In this document: piece by piece, positions 49,372-53,757 of the stretch
Layout of the letters: each line of letters starts with the position of its first letter
How positions within the stretch are numbered: the stretch's first letter is position 1
DNA from: an uncultured Oscillibacter sp.
Lineage (GTDB): Bacteria > Bacillota > Clostridia > Oscillospirales > Oscillospiraceae
Direction: 5' to 3'
Assembly: GCF_947654275.1 (NCBI RefSeq)
Contig: NZ_CANTJS010000019.1
Span: forward strand, 1 to 53,757
DNA: 53,757 nucleotides
Program-made: the position numbers and the translations under genes
The notes under the pieces: model-generated
Seen by the model: only the letters and a program-made list of their open reading frames with translations
Told to the model about the DNA's origin: nothing
Database searches by the model: none

Positions 49372-51276
49372 ATGATTTTTTATTATGGGTTTGATAGAGA
49401 ATTTTTAAATACAATGAACCTCGGAGATAAATCTCCAGAAATATCTAAAAAAATAGAGCAAAAAATTGAAGAGGAACTGAGAAACCTTATTTTCTTGATG
49501 CCGTTAGGTGAAAGAATCGTTATTTCTCCCACTTTCCGTTTTGAATCCCCCATTTGCAGACGAATTATCGCACATAATCGCGAGTTTATTGAGAATGGTT
49601 ATCTTGCCCAGTATATGCGTGAGAACACTGAGATCGAATTCCGAGAAAAGAAAGCGGAGCGCTATGCACAGGCAATGCAATATTGCGATGAGTACCGAAT
49701 TGCTTATTGTGACAATACTATTTACCAGCAAGTAAATGGCATTTGGATGTATAGGATTCCTAAAAAAGAATCGGTTGGTTTAAGCAGCAGGAAAATGTTT
49801 ACAATAGAGCTCCAGCGGGTTGGTGCCAACCTAGAAATTCCTCAAACAACTATTGACGAGATTATATCTGTTATTCAGGATATTTCTGATGAGGTCTTCC
49901 TTTGGGAAGTCGTAGAGCACGAATTGCTAGAACGGGGTATACCTTGGAAAGTTATTCGAGATCTACGCATCCGCGAAAGAATGAATCAGAGTTACTTGGA
50001 TGTGTTTAACTCACAAGATATGCAGATTCCGTTTCACTCCATCGTGAATGGCAATTCAACCTCAGGTCACAGTATATATGATATGTGGAAAATTGACTGC
50101 ATTTTTCGGACGCTGGGAATCAACACTTTCTTATCGTTGCAATCAAATTCGTCTTTATTGAAACTGCATGAGAGCATCGAAATACAAGAGTTTCTCCAGA
50201 TCATCCGAAACGGACTTTCAAGAGAGAAAAACATCCAAACTATTTGTGAAGACGTACAAAAAGCGGGAAACATTTTAGAAATGGCTTTAAAAATAACCAG
50301 TTATGGGGGGATATCTAATATGGAGATTAAGCGCGATATACTGCGTGAGGACACTTTAAAACTGTTACATATCTCTGATTTGCATTTAACTAATTTAGTT
50401 GATATGAAGAGACACTTTCAGAGACTAAAAATCGATTTGCATCATCAGCTGAGTCTGAGACGCTTAGATTATTTAATCGTTTCCGGCGATATATGTCATC
50501 TTCCGTGTGAAGAACAATACACTATAGCGCTTCAGTTTTTTCGGGATATAATAGCAGAGTTTGGACTGAGCCTTGATAAAGTAATTTTTGTTGTAGGTAA
50601 CCATGATTGCGATTGGGAACTGTCAAAAAAAGCTTACGATGAAACGACAAAAACTTTTCGCGAGGGGGATTGGATTAGGCGTTTTGAAACTTATAATAAA
50701 TACTTCTATTTTCCCCTATTTGGGCGGAACTTTTCAATGGAACTTTCTCAACAGATTGAACGATGCCAAGACGATATAAATAAGCTTTATATTGTAGGAT
50801 TCAATTCTTCTAATAAAATCGACCACATAAATCGAAAAGCATCTTCAATTAACGAAGATGCTCTTTTGGGGGACAATGTGGGTGAGAAGCTAGGAGATGA
50901 TTATATCAAACTCGCTGTATGGCATCATCCGATTTCAGGTAACGGAGCCATTGAAGACAAGACCTTTATGGATACCTTGGCAATTTTGGGATACGGAGCA
51001 TGTTTTCATGGCCATATTCATGAGGCAACAAAAGAACATTATGATTTTGACGATTCCCATACTATCAAAATGATTGGAGCGGGCACGTTAGGTGCGCCAC
51101 AAAAAGGTAGAGGTGACGGTATTCCTCTTCAATACAATTTGATAGAAATCGACCTGCCTCAGCGCGAATTAACTATCCACACCAGAAAGCGTGAAAAAGC
51201 AGATGGTGCATGGGTCGCTGATGCTCGCTGGGGCGATAAGAATAAGCCCAAGGCATATTATTCTGTTAAAGTGTAG
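49372..51276 (+). CDS. Metallophosphoesterase with long N-terminal domain of unknown function
   Basis: The 634-residue protein has a calcineurin-like phosphoesterase domain at about 328-600 with all metal ligands: HISDLH (Asp336, His338), SGDI (Asp373), GNHD (Asn410, His411, Asp412), WHHP (His518 or His519) and GHIH (His548, His550). Such domains hydrolyse phosphodiesters in nucleotides, cyclic nucleotides, RNA or DNA. Residues 1-320 resemble nothing I can name; they are mainly helical with a central FLWEVVEHELLERGIPWKVI segment. The gene follows the MazG-like gene by 16 bases in the same low-GC operon. The N-terminal part may recognise the substrate or a partner. Confidence 0.78.
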   Translation: MIFYYGFDREFLNTMNLGDKSPEISKKIEQKIEEELRNLIFLMPLGERIVISPTFRFESPICRRIIAHNREFIENGYLAQYMRENTEIEFREKKAERYAQAMQYCDEYRIAYCDNTIYQQVNGIWMYRIPKKESVGLSSRKMFTIELQRVGANLEIPQTTIDEIISVIQDISDEVFLWEVVEHELLERGIPWKVIRDLRIRERMNQSYLDVFNSQDMQIPFHSIVNGNSTSGHSIYDMWKIDCIFRTLGINTFLSLQSNSSLLKLHESIEIQEFLQIIRNGLSREKNIQTICEDVQKAGNILEMALKITSYGGISNMEIKRDILREDTLKLLHISDLHLTNLVDMKRHFQRLKIDLHHQLSLRRLDYLIVSGDICHLPCEEQYTIALQFFRDIIAEFGLSLDKVIFVVGNHDCDWELSKKAYDETTKTFREGDWIRRFETYNKYFYFPLFGRNFSMELSQQIERCQDDINKLYIVGFNSSNKIDHINRKASSINEDALLGDNVGEKLGDDYIKLAVWHHPISGNGAIEDKTFMDTLAILGYGACFHGHIHEATKEHYDFDDSHTIKMIGAGTLGAPQKGRGDGIPLQYNLIEIDLPQRELTIHTRKREKADGAWVADARWGDKNKPKAYYSVKV

Positions 51277-51612
51277 ATTATTACTATAGCTATGGGTAGT
51301 GTCAAGAGTTATGCGTAAATTTGTTTGCAGGCTTCGGATAATGAGGTCGACCAACAATAGAGGCATTCTCCGGGGTAGCCTTTAAGTGCTTTATGATAAT
51401 GTGCTTCCTGTTGCCCACTGTGTACCAGCTACGTGCCGTTGCCTAGCTCAAACCAGCACGAGGACAGAGTTATCATCCGGGAAATAATGCATCATAATGC
51501 CGATTCTAATGGGATAGTAAAAAGTAATGGAACATGTGACATCTCGAAACGATTGTGAAAGATACCTCCGGGTACTTGACTTCCTTGATACTGGAGTCTG
51601 CAGCCCTGTTTT
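51277..51612. other. Convergent gap with no gene
   Basis: These 336 bases lie between the convergent phosphoesterase and radical SAM genes. No open frame has coding character, and no clear terminator hairpin is visible. The higher GC of 51400-51480 compared with its neighbours suggests inserted or decayed sequence, but I cannot identify a source. Confidence 0.4.
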
Positions 51613-52494
51613 CTAAAAAATCTTGATGTGACCTCCGCTTTCTGTTTGCTTAAGGTGAGTTGCACGCATTTGACCACAAGCAATACCAATTTCACTGCCC
51701 ATTGGGACAGAATACCGGAATTTAATCCGTTTGGGATCAACTAATTCTTTAAACTGTGCAACAAACTTGTTTCCATCTACGTCCACATGGCTTGAGGAAA
51801 TGCTTGTAGGAAACACTGGAGTGAAACGAACAGACGCAGAGGAAAAAGATGACAGGAAATCAGCAAGGCGTTGTGCAGACTGTAACGATGTATTATCGGG
51901 TGTTAACATGTAGTTGAACGTTACCTGGGATCCCCGCATCAGCAATGACAGGGAAAACTGCCTAAGATCATTCATTGTCGCTATGGAAGGATGGTCTGGA
52001 ATAATTTGATGACGCTCTGCATCAGATGAGCCGTGCAGCGAAATAAAATAATGCACGTTGTTAGAAAGTCTTAGCGCATCTTCAAAATTATTGCGAATAC
52101 CTACTGTTGTAATATAGAAGCGGTCAATTATGTCGGAGAAGTGCTGAACACACCGAGAAACAGAGGTCAAATTCAATAAAGGTTCTCCATGTCCTGAAAA
52201 GCTCAAAATATCAATATGCACACCTTTAATTGAACAAATGTTAAGAACATATGAAACAATCTCTATCAACTCTTCCCCTGTCATATTCCGTATGTAGGGG
52301 AGGACGGCATGTGTTGTTGCACAAAAATGGCAACCTACAGGACAGCCAACCTGAGATGGCATACAAATATGTGTTCCATTCATTCCGGACCCACAATAGT
52401 AGAAAAAAGCTACTTCAATCACCACATCGTCATGTAGCGCCATAAGTAATTTGATACCATTCTCGCATTCTATCCGATTAATTTCGCGAACCAT
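51613..52494 (-). CDS. Compact RlmN/Cfr-type radical SAM methyl synthase
   Basis: The 293-residue protein has the radical SAM cluster motif CPVGCHFC (Cys51, Cys55, Cys58) in CMPSQVGCPVGCHFCATT, the SAM-binding FSGHGEPLLN segment, and a C-terminal GSEIGIACGQM. RlmN and Cfr methylate A2503 of 23S rRNA (RlmN also tRNA) through two further cysteines; both equivalents are present (Cys44, seven residues before the cluster, and Cys273 in CGQ). The usual 80-100 residue N-terminal RNA-binding domain is missing, so the substrate may be a smaller RNA or a nucleotide. The ATG follows AAGAAAGGAGA. It faces the three-gene operon, in the same low-GC region. Confidence 0.82.
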   Translation of the reverse strand: MVREINRIECENGIKLLMALHDDVVIEVAFFYYCGSGMNGTHICMPSQVGCPVGCHFCATTHAVLPYIRNMTGEELIEIVSYVLNICSIKGVHIDILSFSGHGEPLLNLTSVSRCVQHFSDIIDRFYITTVGIRNNFEDALRLSNNVHYFISLHGSSDAERHQIIPDHPSIATMNDLRQFSLSLLMRGSQVTFNYMLTPDNTSLQSAQRLADFLSSFSSASVRFTPVFPTSISSSHVDVDGNKFVAQFKELVDPKRIKFRYSVPMGSEIGIACGQMRATHLKQTESGGHIKIF

Positions 52495-52527
52495 ACAAAT
52501 CTCCTTTCTTAAAGTATCACAGACTTT

Positions 52528-52555
52528 TTGCTACATCAAGGATGTATGGTATAAT
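52528..52555 (+). promoter_or_regulatory. Putative promoter ahead of IS4 relic
   Basis: TTGCTA (52528-52533) and TATAAT (52550-52555) with a 16-base spacer drive the plus strand. It lies between the radical SAM start and the IS4 relic and may be the former transposase promoter. Confidence 0.5.
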
Positions 52556-52593
52556 GTAGCTGCTAAAAAACGCCACATACAAGGTGGCTATAC

Positions 52594-53050
52594 TATGAAC
52601 AGTATAACATTTGATGTTGAAAATGAAAAGCGTTTTCCCTCAAGGATTCAAAATTTTTTCAAGGAGTATCAGATCAGCAACATCTTGAAGAACGTACACC
52701 CCATACAAAGAAAGAGCAGGGCTTCTCTATTGTTACGCTGATCCATTACCTGTTCTGCCTCATTTCCCGAAACCGCAATATGTTTCTGGACATGCCAGTC
52801 GGAAAAGGCACTGGAATTTAGGAAGGGTAACGTATGTTGCATGAAAAAATCCATGCATATTGCCTGTAACCGTTTTACGACCTTGCTTTCCTTCAAAATT
52901 ATAACCGGCACCATCGAGCCATTAGCTTCAGAGAGTCGAAGGAATGCGTTCATCGTGGATGCTTCCATTTACGAACGCAAGGATTCCGCAAAGGTAGAAC
53001 TGTTGTGCACAGTTTATGACCATGCTAACAATGCAAGACTCTCCTCCTAA
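52594..53050 (+). mobile_element. IS4-family transposase relic
   Basis: The start MNSITFDVENEKRFPSRIQN followed by FFKEYQISNILKNVHPIQRK matches the beginning of IS4-type transposases, and later frames give CNRFTTLLSFKII and RNAFIVDASIYERKDSAKVE, the region of the first catalytic Asp (FIVDxS). Frameshifts and stops separate these pieces and the C-terminal two thirds are missing. It is inactive. It fills most of the gap between the radical SAM gene and the right repeat. Confidence 0.7.
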
Positions 53051-53122
53051 TTGAATGTAAATAATACAATAAACAGCTTTGCCATAAGCCTATGTCGACA
53101 CATCTTTTTTGTCAACGAAAGA

Positions 53123-53731
53123 CATTGTAGACAAAGCCTGTGTTTAACGATAGTTATACGCAGGTTTTGTCCATTCTTGGTAAAATTGCGCTAAAATCGG
53201 ACCTTAAAATTAGCTACAATTACATATCATAGGTGTCAGCAAGCAGATTTGAGGAGATTGGTTATCTCTCAAACCTGCTTTTATTTATGTTTAAGAAAGG
53301 GAATCGATTATGAAACTTCCATATGGTTATGTTTTGGTTGGCGAGGAAATTACCATCCATGAGGCAAGAGCAGATGTTGTCCGCAGTATATTTGAATACT
53401 ATCTTGTCGGAGCCAGCTTGGGAAAAATTGTTGATATGCTCTTTGCAAAGAGCATTCCCTCCCCAACGGGGAACCCCAAGTGGACCAGGGCAGCCGTGGA
53501 CAAGCTCCTTGCCAATAAGAAATATATTCCGATTGTTGGTATGAAAGTGTACTTGGATACTCAATTTGAAAAAGATCATCGGTGCAATGTGGATTATGAC
53601 AAGGCCAGACATCCGAGAAAATCGACCAGATATCAGTCCTCCTCCATAGAATTGGAATAAAGCTGTACAAATCCTGTTCTTTCTGATATACTTTCAGAAA
53701 AAGGGAGAATGGGATCATGACAGAGAAAGAA
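53123..53731 (+). repeat. Right direct repeat flanking the cargo region
   Basis: The second copy of the 47008-47605 block, in the same orientation, beginning CATTGTAGACAAAGCCTG and containing the tRNA-terminator-like hairpin at 53137-53168. No tRNA precedes it. It continues into an intact downstream ORF start at 53717 that is lost in the left copy. Confidence 0.8.
53310..53660 (+). CDS. Serine-recombinase 'Recombinase' domain fragment, second copy
   Basis: The 116-residue protein is a close copy of the product at 47196 (KLPYGYVLVGEEITIHEARA, IFEYYLVGASLGKIVDMLFA). The catalytic resolvase domain is absent here too. GAAAGGGAATCG precedes ATG. Conservation of the short ORF in both copies, without frameshifts, hints that the truncated form itself is maintained. 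Confidence 0.7.
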   Translation: MKLPYGYVLVGEEITIHEARADVVRSIFEYYLVGASLGKIVDMLFAKSIPSPTGNPKWTRAAVDKLLANKKYIPIVGMKVYLDTQFEKDHRCNVDYDKARHPRKSTRYQSSSIELE

Positions 53732-53757
53732 GTCGGTGAACTCTACACACGCTTGGC
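53717..53757 (+). CDS. Start of a small ORF cut by the window end
   Basis: ATG at 53717 follows AAGGGAGAATGGG and reads MTEKEVGELYTRL before the sequence ends. Small proteins with this start sit beside recombinase genes in Clostridia mobile elements, from memory; the function is unknown. Only 13 codons are visible. Confidence 0.45.
   Translation, partial: MTEKEVGELYTRL

Noticed and set aside
51613..52494. Prokaryotic viperin, suggested by a radical SAM gene near a nucleotide kinase
   Set aside because: The cluster motif, flanking CMPSQVGC and C-terminal CGQ are RlmN/Cfr features; viperin motifs are absent.

Overview
The window is a GC-rich chromosomal segment (roughly 60-65% GC by eye over the first 46 kb) from a Gram-positive, anaerobic-type Clostridia bacterium, most likely a gut Oscillospiraceae relative (Flavonifractor, Intestinimonas or Oscillibacter type). 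The reasons are four S-layer-homology (SLH) or SLH-like secreted proteins, strong AGGAGG ribosome binding sites, a UPF0210-ACT protein pair, DUF896, XpaC and YlmH family genes, and intergenic repeat families I associate with this group. This placement is an inference from gene content, not a database result.

Layout. 168-5300: an SLH protein, convergent rimM-trmD and udk, a pair of MITE-like repeats, and a zinc-ribbon/Ig-like surface protein. 5348-12000: a membrane protein, an ABC exporter, an S4-domain (YlmH) protein, DUF4177, DUF896, an XpaC-family protein and a membrane-anchored XRE regulator. 12093-17717: guanine deaminase behind a purine riboswitch, a nitroreductase, an mtnA broken by an in-frame amber codon, a short pyruvate-kinase-like protein and an unknown gene. 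18057-30951: hemolysin III, the tsaE-tsaB-upp group transcribed away from a SEDS (RodA/FtsW) gene, two SLH-type proteins, ddl, murF, an ABC-F ATPase, a YdcF protein and an unknown gene. 31149-36478: a flavodoxin-like protein, prfA, a fused threonylcarbamoyl-AMP synthase/dephospho-CoA kinase and an M18 aminopeptidase, separated by striking tandem repeats. 36562-43077: an SLH protein, then a threonine/lysine-branch amino-acid group (ACT protein, homoserine dehydrogenase, aspartate kinase, second ACT protein, UPF0210). 43106-46126: small genes, decayed fragments and a GH18 glycosidase.

From about 46.1 kb the base composition falls sharply and the content becomes accessory: an IS3 relic, tRNA-Pro(GGG), then a cargo region between two diverged direct repeats that each carry a serine-recombinase fragment. 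The cargo is a three-gene operon (guanylate-kinase-like NTPase, MazG-like pyrophosphohydrolase with a C-terminal zinc ribbon, metallophosphoesterase with a long unknown N-terminus) facing a compact RlmN/Cfr-type radical SAM protein, followed by an IS4 relic. This four-gene set is the best candidate for an undescribed system: its parts suggest nucleotide sensing or editing coupled to RNA or nucleotide methylation, possibly in phage defence, but no function can be shown from sequence alone.

Other points of interest are the guanine-type riboswitch whose terminator shares bases with the 3' strand of P1 (ON-switch geometry, which fits a catabolic deaminase), the Sua5-CoaE fusion, the amber-interrupted mtnA, and a dense set of intergenic repeats (two related MITE-like subfamilies, heptamer arrays, and 55-, 75- and 15-bp tandem repeats).
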